DNA from: Bremia lactucae
Taxonomy: Eukaryota; Oomycota; Peronosporomycetes; Peronosporales; Peronosporaceae
Direction of reading: 5' to 3'
Assembly: GCF_004359215.1 (NCBI RefSeq)
Contig: NC_090614.1
Location: 538,715-556,960, forward strand
DNA length: 18,246 bases
In this document: piece after piece, positions 7,934 to 17,502 of the stretch
Layout of the letters: each line of letters starts with the position of its first letter
How positions within the stretch are numbered: the first letter of the stretch is position 1
Made by a program: the position numbers and the translations under genes
The notes under the pieces: model-generated
What the model was told of the DNA's origin: nothing
Database searches by the model: none
The model's input: only the letters and a program-made list of their open reading frames with translations

Positions 7934-9454
7934 ATCTGTCGACTTTCATGTCTCATCTGCGCCAACACCGGAATATCAGGCTTTGGCTGATGCCCTTGAC
8001 CGTTCCGGTGTAAATCGGATTCGGAAGAAGCCTTGTACTGATTGTACTGGCGGAGACGCTCAACATAAAACGTAGGATGCGTATGCTTTCTACGAGGCAA
8101 CTTGATCGTGTATGCATTATGTAATACACGAAACGGGCCGATATATCTGGGCAATTATTCATTACTGCCTACATTCGTCACAACGTGCTTTGGTAATTTT
8201 ACCGCAGACAGTAGGACAAGGTCATTAATTTTTAAATAAAGGTATCAGAATTCCGTTTCTGTCGGTCCACCGCATCAGTGATGAAATCCTGAACGAAACG
8301 GACCTCTGCTTCTCTAGCCAGCAAAAAATCACCTGCATACTCGGTTTAATTTTTGTTTTCAGTGCGACCGGCTCGCACTGCGAAGATATCAATCTCTTCA
8401 TTATTGAAAGTATTATCATGCTCATTAATAGTATTGATTTCGATGCTGAGTCTTTCAGCATCGTTGTCTACTTCAATGTTAGCTAACTCGACATTGGTAT
8501 CCTTCGCATTGACCTTAAGGCTAATGCGTGATGAGCAAGAGCTAAATGGTTCTTTGCTCGAGCGAGCCCCGCCCCCCTTAAACAAGAAGTTCTCTCAAAC
8601 AGGGAAGGTATATGTAGGTGGCGTAAGCCATTCATGAAAACCGGTATGCTTTGTAGAAGCATGCACTGAATTATTGATGGCAAATTCTACCATCCGCAAT
8701 AATTCGCTCAACTCTTGAAAGAGTGGACGTATCCGCCAAGAGAAGTATCTCTTCGAGAATACGGTTTGCACGATCCATCTGACCATCTGTTTCAGGATGA
8801 TCAGAAGTTGACATTTTAACTGTGCTCGAAGTGATTTGAACACTGTTTGCCATAATTCCGCAGTGAATCTAGGGTCTCAATCTGAGACCAGCTAACGGGG
8901 TAACCCATGGAGTCGAATTATTATGTCAAAAAAGACATGAGCACAACCTTTGGCTGTGGTCGACTCCAGGACGGCAGCAAGATGACCAATTTGGTAAAAT
9001 GGTCCACAAAATCAAGAATATTATTATTCTTGTGGGTATCTTCGGGAAATCCGAAGACAAGTCCATAGAAACGGACTGCCAACACTCTGTCGGAACAGGT
9101 AGAGGTTGTAACCGAGCACGGGATGAAGCACTGGGCTTGACTCGTTGGCAAACTTTGCAAGCACGTATGTACTTGCGGACAGAATCATCATACTGGCGTG
9201 GCCAGTAGAAGTCGCGATTTTCATGAGTAAGTCTTCTCACATCCACGTTGACCACTTTTCAAAGCATCGTGGTACTCATACATGATGCGTAATCGCAAAT
9301 CGTTATGAATAGGGATGACGACATGAGGTGTGTCGCCAGCAATGGTTGTAAAATACACTAAACCATTGCGTGTCGTATATCGATCAGCTGAAGATTGATA
9401 CAATTTCGACAATCCTTTTAAGGATTGTTGAGATGTTTTTTCAAGGTAATCCAT
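7934..9454 (-). pseudogene. Ty3/Gypsy integrase, broken (middle copy)
   Basis: The zinc-binding part reads from 9454: a YHDAL block near 9285-9300, then SGQRG where the second zinc-ligand His of the usual HRG motif is Gln, then RACKVCQR with the two Cys (about 9140-9170). A frame change near 9240 separates the halves. The core continues with ECWQSVSMD (about 9065-9095), a lost second Asp region near 8870-8900 and HPETDGQ (about 8780-8800). NSVHAS, GLRH, an acidic insert (about 8580-8360) and the C-terminal PRYIGPFRVL...LPRRKHTHPTFYV (about 8155-8070) follow in several frames. Non-functional. Confidence 0.85.
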
Positions 9455-9575
9455 CAGCTCTTTAAGAGTCCTATCTTCTTGAAAAGCTCTTCTAACGTCG
9501 TCGAGTAATGCAGACGACGGAACACTTATTGTTGCAACAGTGGCCTTATGCTCACTGTTGATTTGCGCAGCCGGC

Positions 9576-10994
9576 TCAAAATCGGGCCGGCGCTAAAAGG
9601 TATCGGCGACGACGTCTTGATTTATATTCCACGGAGAAGTTATACTCCGCGAAGAAAATAATCATCTCGCCATTCTTTGCGAGAGGCGTGGACTGTTTAC
9701 GGCCATGCGTAAAGACGCATGGCCCGTGTAGCAATGAACGGTATATTTTCCAAGAGATAGACCCTAAACTTAGCCAGTGCATATTTCATGGCAAGGAGTT
9801 TCTTGTCATGCACTTAATTGTTGCGTTCAGCTGCTTGAAGGTGACGCGATTGATAACAGACGAAGTGCTCTGCGTCGTTTGTGTGATATTGCATTACCGC
9901 ACAGCCGATTGCAAAATCGCTGGCATTACAGACCACCGGTCCTGGTCAGCAATCGCCAGAATTAACGATTTCTTCAAGCTTTGCTTGTAGCCTCAATGGA
10001 TCAATGATAATCGGCGCTCCATGACCACTTTACATTTTGCTCTAACAAAAAAAAGAAAGATGTACTGTCATTTCCGCATAATTGCGTGAGTACTTGTGCA
10101 GGTACGCCGCTAAGCCGAAAAACTTTCGGAGTTCCTTCAAATCGACTGGCACAGTTCAATCACACTGTGTTTTCCCACAATGCACCCAAAAAGTGATATT
10201 ACGCACGCAGCGAATATACACTTTTTGAGATATGCATACAACTTGTACTTACGCATAAGTGTTAGAACCTCTCGGACGTCGGTACGATGTGCTTCAACAT
10301 CTGACTTTCCATTCACGGATCTGCTATGAACGAAGACATCATCAAAATACGTCGCTGCGAAATCCTGCACCGATCTCAACAGATTCATTACGCATCTGTT
10401 AAATGTCGCAGGGGGATTACTAAGTCCCTGTGACATGACTAAACATTCCCACAGCATACCGCTTGGGGTTGTTACTGCTGTGAACGGAATATCCTGTTCA
10501 CGCATAAGGATCTGATAGAATCCATCCATCAAATCCATTTACGAAAAGATAGTACTCTTTGACATACCATCAATGATTACTTCTTTTCGTGGTATCGGCG
10601 TTTGAGCCGGTACTGTTGCAGTGTTCAGTTATTGAATGCATGCACTATCCGCCATCCTCCTGTTGCTTTACGCACAAAGAAGGTCGGAGAGCTATGTGTG
10701 GTAGTTGATTCTCTCACATGTCCTGCTGCTAAGCATTTGGATAGAATTTGTCGACCGCTATTACTTGTTACGAGGCAATGACCATTGCTTCATCACACAG
10801 TATTTCGAACCTGAGATTAGGTCGATTTCGTGTCGAGTGCCTTTACGCTTAGGCGACTCGAACGGTAGTGAATTAGGGAAAACATCCTTAAATTCCTTTA
10901 ATTCGTTACATAAAGGGCTTGTCTTTAAATACTTCCAGAAATGGGACGTAAAACGTTCAATCCGAGTCTTTCCATCGATGACACTTTCGTCCAT
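9576..10994 (-). pseudogene. Ty3/Gypsy reverse transcriptase and RNase H, broken (middle copy)
   Basis: The RT N-terminus is at 10994-10761 (VFPNSLP, RHEIDLISGSKYCV). The palm follows at 10538-10137 with DLMDGFYQIL, GLSNPPATFNR and the catalytic YFDD at 10349-10338. The stretch between, 10760-10540, has lost its frame. RNase H appears at about 9950-9576: the motif expected to read DASDFAIG has Asn instead of the first, catalytic Asp (codon at 9927-9925), and SFFAEYNFSVEYK-like codons lie near 9640-9600. The RT would copy element RNA into cDNA and RNase H would remove the RNA strand; neither is intact. Confidence 0.87.
9701..9724. repeat. perfect 10-bp hairpin in RNase H codons
   Basis: Arms GGCCATGCGT (9701-9710) and ACGCATGGCC (9715-9724), loop AAAG. 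Others in the same element include 9409-9428 (9 bp, loop TT), 11354-11375 (10 bp, loop CC), 11877-11898 (8 bp, loop 6) and 12550-12569 (8 bp, loop 4). Confidence 0.9.
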
Positions 10995-11186
10995 CGATGA
11001 GCTCTTGAGAATCCTTCGTTCTCAGAAATTACTATTGCCGACCGAATCTCGGCAACGTTGTTGTCATCTGTCACAAGTACGCAGATATGCTTGACTTTGC
11101 CCCTACGCAGATCATGCAAGAACCGTTTCGTTTCCAGCGTTGGTAATTGAGTTATGTCCGAGGTTTACTCCGGAGGCGCTAACCAA

Positions 11187-12040
11187 TCAAGTGTATAAGC
11201 GCCTACTCGATCCATTGTTTACTAAGACATTGATCGTCTCAGTTTCTTCCTTAGAACTTATTTCCAAAGGTATCTGAGAACCATTGACCACAGGTTTCCA
11301 GGGACTTATTCCCACAGAAAGTTTTTGGGGAGTATCCTCCTCAACTACCTCTAGCTGTGGTTGCCCAACCACAGCAAGATCCTCGACGATCGGCTCTCCA
11401 GTCGTTCTAGGAATTTCGCGCTGTCTCTTATGGACTGGCGCTGTAAACTTTCTTGGATGTTGCTTCTTAAGCAACCATCCTTGTTTCGTACCACTAAACT
11501 TATTCGAGTGGTCGAACTTCGACGCTGTTTGTGCTTGTGCACAGCCGTCAGGATCAAACTTCACAATATGTTGGGTATTCACACTGAGGTCTTGTACAGT
11601 CATGCTACCGAAGTGAGGTCATCGCACTCTCTCATAGGACATCCACACGTTTGTGGACGCTCCAAAACGTTCATTAGCTGGCCATCTGATGGACAAGAGA
11701 CAGGCATCGTCACGGCTTGATGCTGCCAATTTATACATGGCTCGTACATACTGAGCCATAAGAATCCAAGGATGACATCAGATTTGTCATTTAAATCTGG
11801 TAAGATGAAATCATCATCGTAATGTTTACCCTTTCACGTGTATGGATACCAACTACACGTTTCTTAAACGTTACAGGTGCGCCTGTTGCTAGGCGCACTG
11901 TCATCCTCGTTAGAGGGATATCGCGCTCAATAAATTTGAGTCCGCGATTTTCTAGCGATTGGCATTTAAAAAATTATTTGACGCCCACTATCGACTAGGG
12001 ACTTAAGTGGCAACTTATTTAACACTTTTGTTTTCAGGGT
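11187..12040 (-). pseudogene. Ty3/Gypsy aspartic protease and protease-RT linker, broken
   Basis: The retropepsin active-site motif is seen as LVDSG near 11995-11982, followed by a frame break. The second conserved part, about 11822-11705, reads DVILGFLWLSMYEP with INW, the usual end of the protease in this group. Between 11603 and 11187 a 138-codon stretch (basic, then acidic, with KFDHSNKF and EEDTPQKL) is the low-complexity linker before RT. The protease would cut the Gag-Pol polyprotein. Frame changes and the altered residue after DSG (Arg instead of Ala) mark it as inactive. Confidence 0.75.
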
Positions 12041-12348
12041 GAGGAGGTTGAACGCATCCCCAGTTACACACAATGTTTGTGTGTGAGAAGCAACTTTCGT
12101 CAAAAGACCTGCAAATGCTTTTGACGTTGCTGGATCAGTAGAAAGCTCGCATCTAATGACCCCAAACGTTTTTGACGATTTGCCTCGCCGTTGCGATGTC
12201 GCAACAGCGTCGGATCGGCGTCCTCCGCTATTCCTAGCGAGAGGTCTGTCTTTTTGCTCAGTGATTAAGGCACTGGCTGTGGAACACTACACTGGTCCAT
12301 TTTTCGATTACAATTCTATAATCGTTTGTAACTTGAAAAGCGAGGTTT

Positions 12349-13270
12349 CTAGGTCTCTACATACGAGAGATCCATGGGTTCTGGACGTCCGTTTTCTTGT
12401 CGTCTCGGTGGGCAATAAGCACCAGAGTGGACAAAAGCATGTTTAAGACTTAAGTCCTCCTGTTCCGCTATAGAGATCGTTTGGTCTAGCGACTCTGATT
12501 CTAGCCGGAACAGGTGGGTCTTTTCAGGACCGTATGCAAGACCTTTGATAAACACAGTTACCTGTGTTTGTTCATCTATTGGATGACTAACGATACAACT
12601 GACCAGGTATCGTATATGTTGGGCATGAGCGTGAATGTCACGCTTGCCCTGCTTTAAATCGAGGAGATCGTCTCGAACCCTAAATTCGGCACGTGGCAGC
12701 TCAAATGTTTGTCTGAGCCGACCCAAATACTAATGGGTCGTAAAGCTTGAGCATCAAGCCTAAGATTTGGCACGTCCGGCTGATTGGACACGCCAAATTC
12801 CACTTTCACCGCATCATCACTGATACGACGAGCTTATATGGCGTCGTCTAACTCGACGAACCATCTCAAAAAGGAGTCGCCTTCGACTGGTTTAAACTTC
12901 AAGTGTTCGGGTCGACGCGGAAGCGTCGGCCCATCAGCAGCATATACATGCTACTGTCTCAACAGTTCCAACTGTTGAGCGCTCTGTTCTCTCAACACCT
13001 CTGTGTGTTGAGAGCCTTGCTGGTAAAGCAAGGTTACTTCTCTTGGGCCCCATCGAGCTCATTTAGAATGAACTCGGCTATGGCCGCATGCTGTTCATCT
13101 CTGCGCAGAGTGAACAGCATAGTTTCAACGGCTGGCCCTTCTACGAACGAGCTCATTTGTTCGATCGCTCTCCATTCGAGGTCACTCAAATGAGAAAACC
13201 TCTCATGCGTTACGCGATAACCTTCATCATGGGCTTGAAAGCTCCCTCCTTCTTCATCCAACATGTCCAC
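12349..13270 (-). pseudogene. Ty3/Gypsy gag, broken (middle copy)
   Basis: The start is MDMLDEEGGSF at 13270. After a frame change near 13035 the typical EGDSFLRWFVELDDAI helix region (about 12885-12835) follows. Then an open segment at 12726-12349 carries LDLKQGKRDIHAHAQHIRYL, VFIKGLA, HLFRLE and the C-terminal PEPMDLSYVE. These are hallmarks of oomycete Gypsy Gag, the capsid protein that packages element RNA. No CCHC zinc knuckle is visible before the frame is lost. At least two frame changes and one in-frame stop are present. Confidence 0.82.
12989..13014. repeat. perfect 10-bp hairpin in gag
   Basis: Arms CTCTCAACAC (12989-12998) and GTGTTGAGAG (13005-13014), loop 6. Neighbouring hairpins lie at 12960-12977 (8 bp, loop 2), 13015-13033 (7 bp, loop 5) and 13088-13120 (10 bp plus an inner 6-bp stem), so this gag stretch is almost a continuous row of hairpins. 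Confidence 0.9.
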
Positions 13271-13339
13271 GTTGGATGGAACGTGCGTGGGCCGTTGAAC
13301 GGACTACGAAGTGCTATCAGGTTTAAAGAGGCACCTTTC

Positions 13340-13361
13340 ACTAGTACTGGTAAGTACTAGT
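13340..13361. repeat. perfect 9-bp hairpin next to the 5' LTR
   Basis: Arms ACTAGTACT (13340-13348) and AGTACTAGT (13353-13361), loop GGTA. It lies in the untranslated leader between LTR and gag, with another hairpin at 13368-13383. A position just after the LTR could serve RNA packaging or dimerisation; that is inference. Confidence 0.85.
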
Positions 13362-13380
13362 TAACCTACACTGAGTACAG

Positions 13381-13836
13381 TGTGGGTAGGGTGTCTCGAA
13401 ACTTCACGTACATAAGAGAGTGCAGAGGATGTTTCTAGGTAGCTTAGGGTCTTTAGCTACCAAAAGGTAATTCAATGAATTTAGAATAATGGAAAAGTAC
13501 AAATGTATAATATAATTAGTTTCCTGTGTAACGATCTTCTATCTACTACTGAACTTACTATATTAATATCTCATTAAGTATGGCGCCTCCTTGCGCACCG
13601 CACAACCGTGTCTTGAAGCGACTGGCGGGGTTTATTTAAACTTAAATCAACCAACCAATAGAGCTAGTGTCTTATTGCATCAATAATCCAAAGTATTATT
13701 GAAACTTTTCAAGTCAAAATTAAGAAAGATATAATAATAATAATTTTGCACTACTTTATTTATTTCCTCTCATACGAAATAATATTGATTATTTCTCTTA
13801 TAGATATAATACTTATGCAACGGACACCCCGTTACA
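13381..13836 (-). repeat. 5' LTR of the middle element
   Basis: On the minus strand it begins TGTAACGGGGTGTC at 13836 and ends near GACACCCTACCCACA at 13381, so the ends are imperfectly inverted (about 456 bp). Gag lies just downstream, which fixes its polarity. It shares the CCTCTGCAC...GTACGTGAAGT block with the LTRs at 14118 and 15287. The 3' limit is somewhat uncertain because a hairpin (13368-13383) spans it. No clear tRNA primer-binding site was found next to it. Confidence 0.65.
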
Positions 13837-14117
13837 AGATCCGATCAATTCGCGATTGCGATAAATGGCTCGTATTTTCGACGCCAATGATGTGATCACA
13901 CATGCCACTAAATTCGATATTCATAATGGTTTTGGATTATAAGCGGACCCCTCGGTCTGAAAATTATTACAATCTTAGAAATCGTTGATTTGCGGCGATT
14001 GTGCCGTTAGAAGCTTTGCAAATCCGAACTGCTTTAATGGCCTCCGCCTCTTTGCATTACGTGGCACTCTTGCGATATTACTAGACACCCCGGCATCGAT
14101 AAAACTCTCATCATGTG
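13837..14117. other. spacer between two LTRs
   Basis: 281 bp with no recognised gene. The minus strand is open for about 48 codons (about 14115-13970; THDESFIDAG near its start, SPQINDF before the stop) and is rich in Arg and Lys. It may be a fragment of an older mobile element or host exon; I do not recognise it. Confidence 0.3.
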
Positions 14118-14516
14118 TGTAACGGGGTATCGTTACATGAAATGAACACTCTAAGGTTGTTAATTAATGTATCTTCTAAAAGGTAGATAATATTTAAGTA
14201 TATTACTTGACATGGTAATATTCTAAAGGCTTAGATATAGACCATTATATCTACTTTCTCCGCGGTCCAGTCAGCGCTGGACGCGCGCAAAGAGAAAGAC
14301 AGATAAGACTTTTTGTGGATATTTTGTATTAGTTTATAATCAAGTTAGTTATAAGTAGATCGACAAGAAGAACTTAATTCTATTAATACAGTTTTCATTT
14401 AACCCTCTTTAAAGCAAGTGTTTCAAGGAGAAGACTCCTCTGCACGTACTAGTGTACGTGAAGTGACGTGAGGCACCACTCGCACTGAGGCAGTGCGAAG
14501 TGAACTTGTATTGAAG
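14118..14516 (+). repeat. Gypsy LTR, plus orientation, left part before gap
   Basis: It begins TGTAACGGGGTATCG and matches the reverse complement of the LTR at 15287-15718 along its length, including the GTCCAG...CTGGAC hairpin (about 14266-14283) and the AAGTGACGTGAGGCACCACT region. The sequence stops about 28 bp before the expected LTR end, at the N run. The bases before it, ATGTG, compare with GTGTG after the LTR end at 14713, a possible 5-bp target duplication with one mismatch. Confidence 0.85.
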
Positions 14517-14616
14517 NNNNNNNNNNNNNNNNNNNNNNNNNNNNNNNNNNNNNNNNNNNNNNNNNNNNNNNNNNNNNNNNNNNNNNNNNNNNNNNNNNNN
14601 NNNNNNNNNNNNNNNN
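14517..14616. other. assembly gap (100 N)
   Basis: Exactly 100 N, the usual placeholder for a gap of unknown length. The same LTR 3' region occurs on both sides, so the gap probably hides the interior of a retroelement or a tandem LTR. Confidence 0.95.
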
Positions 14617-14713
14617 TACAGTGTTCGTCACCTAACGAGAGGCACCACTCACATCTGAAGCAGTGTGAAGTGGACTTGTACTGAAACAGTACAAGTCGCA
14701 GTGCCCCGTTACA
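14617..14713 (+). repeat. Gypsy LTR 3' end, right of gap
   Basis: The last 97 bases of a plus-oriented LTR, ending GTGCCCCGTTACA at 14713. Its first 70 bases repeat, with differences, the GAGGCACCACT...GTGAAGTG stretch already seen at 14470-14505 before the gap, so this is a second LTR copy rather than the continuation of the first. It contains an 11-bp perfect hairpin (14673-14683 with 14687-14697). Confidence 0.8.
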
Positions 14714-15286
14714 GTGTGGCTGTAATGCGCCTTTCAGAAGGAAAGGCGCAGAGTATCGCTTCCCAACTGTAATTTAGCGTGAAGTACCAAGGTATCAAAA
14801 TCGACTCGTTTGCCATCGCCCTTTGGAAAGAAAGTTCTAGGAGCAATTGTCAATTTTGCGATATAGCTGAAAAATAAAATTGTTCATTTGTAATGTGTAT
14901 TTTTCATTTGATCAATAAAAATATACGGTGAGGGTGTGTGGCTATACCAAAAGGTGTGTGTGTCTATACCGGTTCTCTATTTATTATGTTAGATATCGGC
15001 TTTTTAAATAGCAGACAAAATCCATGGTTTCCGTTTTTTGTGGTCTCGTATCTTAGTCCGCTTCAAAATGTCAATAACTGCTGCAATTGAGCAATTTGAT
15101 TTTATTTTGCATCCATCGACCGCCACCCAGCGACGCCCGAACTTGGCGTCTAGCGCTTTCTTGGAAGGGTGCACAAAAATTCATGTCGAGATTTGAATGG
15201 CTTGCTTCAACTCGGGACCTGTGATACTTAGGCAGCCGCCAAAAAGGTGCCCTATTGATAATATAGTAGATTTAAAACATACACAT
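14714..15286. other. non-LTR spacer with an imperfect tandem repeat
   Basis: 573 bp between two oppositely oriented LTRs. It holds a short imperfect tandem duplication, GGTGTGTGGCTATACC (14933-14948) and GGTGTGTGTGTCTATACC (14953-14970), and the possible gene fragment at 15004-15180. Otherwise it is AT-rich with no recognised feature. It is probably the target DNA into which the flanking elements inserted. Confidence 0.4.
15004..15180 (-). pseudogene. possible gene fragment, unknown
   Basis: The minus strand is open for 58 codons between TGA (near 15183-15181) and TAA (15006-15004). It has a protein-like composition (KKALDAKFGRRWVAVDG, then AAVIDILKRTKIRD) but no ATG. The preceding 19 codons on the same frame, beyond the TGA, are also open (GPELKQAIQIS). 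This suggests a remnant of a longer protein interrupted by a stop. A weak resemblance of the first block to dynein light chains is not enough to name it. Confidence 0.3.
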
Positions 15287-15718
15287 TGTAACGGGGCACT
15301 ACCGACTTGTACTTCTTCAGTACAATTCCACTTCGCACTGCCTCAGTGCGAGTGATGCCTCACGTCACTTCACGTACACTAGTTTAAGCAAAGGAAGTCT
15401 TCTCTTTAAAACACTTGCTTTAAATAAATGAAAACTGTATTGATATAATAAGTTCTTCTTGTCGATCTACTTAATACTAACTTAAATATAAACTAATACA
15501 AAATATTCACTAATAGTCTTATCTGTCTTTCCCTTTGCGCGCGTCCAGCGCTGACTGGACCGCGGAGAAAGGAAATATAATGGTCTATATCTACCAATGG
15601 ATAATCCTTTAGAACATTACCATGTAAAGGAATATTTTCCAAATACTATTTACCTTTTATATAATATATTAATTAACAACCTTTAGGTGTTAATTTCATG
15701 TAGCGATACCCCGTTACA
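15287..15718 (-). repeat. 3' LTR of the right element
   Basis: 432 bp with inverted ends TGTAACGGGG and CCCCGTTACA and TG...CA termini. It is complete and matches the LTR at 14118 in reverse orientation. Its polarity is set by comparison with the 5' LTR at 13836-13381, whose gag lies downstream. Confidence 0.88.
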
Positions 15719-15736
15719 TCAATCCTCCCAAAAACG
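15719..15736 (-). promoter_or_regulatory. candidate polypurine tract
   Basis: On the minus strand the bases just before the LTR read TTTTTGGGAGGATTGA, a purine-rich run at the position where plus-strand DNA synthesis of an LTR element is primed. It is not purely purine, so the call is tentative. Confidence 0.4.
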
Positions 15737-16685
15737 ACAATCACTCTGACTGTCATTGGATAGAGTGGTCACTATAAGACCACTTTATTAAAAACGATGT
15801 TGATTGGTCAGATTCATCATTTTTAATTCTGTCGCATGGTGAACAAGTCCATGCGGTATGCGAATAGTGTGGTGCCTTCGGCTGCGGTTCATGCAGCCGC
15901 GAGCGACGCATTAATGTCTCCTACGGCAGACGGAACGTCTCCCGCAACTCTAAATGTTGCGGGTGCACGTGGTGATACACCACGTGACTGCGACCCCTTT
16001 TTAGAGGTCGACTACGAATGCGAGTTGAACGAAATGGCCAACTTGGGAAGAATAGAACAGTCGCCTGATCATCGTCAGGCGGCTGACAATGAGCCTTCGA
16101 ATGAGGGGGCTCATTCGAGTAGACGTGCTGGTAGCGTTCGCTACAGCATGTTCGGCTCCGACGATGAGGATGATTCCTCATCGCCAGCACCGTCTCCCGT
16201 GCCGTCCCCCGCACATATGTCTGTGCGTGGTGATGACGATGACGTAATCCATCGTAATAAAATTTCTTGTGGTATCTCTGCTTCAGTGGGAACCACTTGG
16301 GGGTCGTAGACACTAAAATGTCTCGTCTTGCCCCTGAGAAAAAGCCGTGGTTTTTGCCCGAACAGCTAATTGATAGCTTGTCTGGAGAAACAACTCCTCA
16401 CAATAAATATCCCTTATATATTGCGACAAAGCTACATGGCCTTGATCCCAGCGCGAAGAGCTTTCGCGCTGACAAAGATTTCTATCTCGATGTTTTTTTC
16501 AAGCATTGATGGTATAGTGGCAACAATAAGCGATATTAAAGTCTCGCTTATGCAAGCCTGGAGCGCTTTCATTCGCAATGTCAAAGACATTGGACGCGAA
16601 GCCTGGCTTCAAAGACTTGGCGCGATTCGCGTTCAATTTGAGACACGAACTCCAACCGGTGCAAGGTATAAATTGCATCGGTTGT

Positions 16686-16716
16686 CACGTGAGGCAGGAC
16701 TTCTATGCCTCACGTG
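16686..16716. repeat. perfect 11-bp hairpin in the antisense ORF
   Basis: Arms CACGTGAGGCA (16686-16696) and TGCCTCACGTG (16706-16716), loop 9. The codons of the first arm encode the conserved RQ after the CxxC motif. In the left copy (about 2330-2345) the loop and second arm are missing, a net loss of about 22 bases. Confidence 0.9.
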
Positions 16717-17108
16717 GGGTGATCCCTATCCGCGTTGTGTTGACAACACGAAGCGAGTAAAAGGGGATGCATATCCTTTCTTCGCCCTGGGGAAGGGCTC
16801 GCATCTCTATTGAGATGCGCGATGCGATTGACGTTTTTGCAATCGATTTACAGGCGCCAAGAGCGCGTGTATGCCGATGGACCTTCTGATCCATGGATGG
16901 GTCTCGTCATACTGACGGACGAGGCCCTCAACGTCAACAATCAGCTGGGAACGAGGCTCCCAGCTGTCATGTGAAGGTGGATACCGCGCCAGCCAACAAG
17001 ATAACTCGTTCGCTGCCCCTTCACATCACGGCGGTTTTAAATACGTTCCACAAGAAAACGTTGATTAACGTGGGAATCTATCAATGGTTGTGGCGGAGGA
17101 GAGAAAAT

Positions 17109-17134
17109 TAGATCCGACCCATGTGTCGGATCTA
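17109..17134. repeat. perfect 10-bp hairpin upstream of the coiled coil
   Basis: Arms TAGATCCGAC (17109-17118) and GTCGGATCTA (17125-17134), loop CCATGT. The left copy keeps 7 bp of it (about 1914-1935). Confidence 0.9.
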
Positions 17135-17314
17135 GAGTCGAAGATCGACAAACTGGATCGCTTCCTACATGATTTGGAAGAAGGGCTGGATCAAGAGCTC
17201 GGTAAGCGTTGCTTGTTAGAGCAGACGGTGCAGGCTCATCATAATGAACGGTTGGAAGACCGTTCGAAGAGTGCGTACTTTATGTTGGAGTACGAACGGA
17301 ATTATCACTCTCTT

Positions 17315-17342
17315 CGTGATGAGCTGTCGTCAGCTCATCACG
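17315..17342. repeat. perfect 12-bp hairpin in the coiled-coil codons
   Basis: Arms CGTGATGAGCTG (17315-17326) and CAGCTCATCACG (17331-17342), loop TCGT. The homologous site in the left copy (about 1705-1735) keeps most of the stem (GATGAGCTG with CAGCTCATC). Confidence 0.92.
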
Positions 17343-17502
17343 GTTTTGAGTAACTTCGGACCCGACATGAGAATCTCCAGATTCAGCATGAGAATCTGGT
17401 TCGTGACCACAAGAAACTTTTAAGGATTCTAGAAAGAGTGGTCAGATCCGTCCTCGGAAGAAACCGCGTACTGATGGTACAGGCGGAGCCGACAAACGCA
17501 AA

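Larger units (their letters stand above)
7934..13836 (-). mobile_element. decayed Ty3/Gypsy retrotransposon (middle copy)
   Basis: A nearly complete minus-strand element. Right to left it has a 5' LTR (13836-13381), gag (13270-12349), protease (about 12030-11700), RT (about 10994-10137), RNase H (about 9950-9576) and integrase with the pol C-terminus (9454-7930). This protease-RT-RNase H-integrase order defines Ty3/Gypsy. No 3' LTR and no antisense ORF are found, so the 3' end is truncated near 7930. Frameshifts, stops and altered catalytic residues show it is dead. Its LTR differs from those at 14118 and 15287 except at the ends and around the CCTCTGCAC...GTACGTGAAGT block, so it is a related but separate family. 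Confidence 0.88.

Noticed and set aside
13381..13836. Treating this LTR as the partner of 14118-14713 in one element
   Set aside because: Opposite orientation and different internal sequence. Only the terminal bases and one block are shared.
14449..14684. ORFs running through the N run
   Set aside because: They consist mostly of undetermined residues across an assembly gap inside an LTR.
15004..15180. Naming the fragment a dynein light chain
   Set aside because: Only a short weak resemblance (KFGRRWVAVDG); the rest does not fit that family.
15836..17353. Reading the plus-strand ORFs as gag of a plus-strand element whose 5' LTR is 15287-15718
   Set aside because: LTR polarity, fixed from the middle element, puts U3 of 15287-15718 on the minus strand. 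The adjacent bases look like a polypurine tract rather than a tRNA primer site, and the integrase next to it is on the minus strand. The left copy shows the same antisense arrangement.
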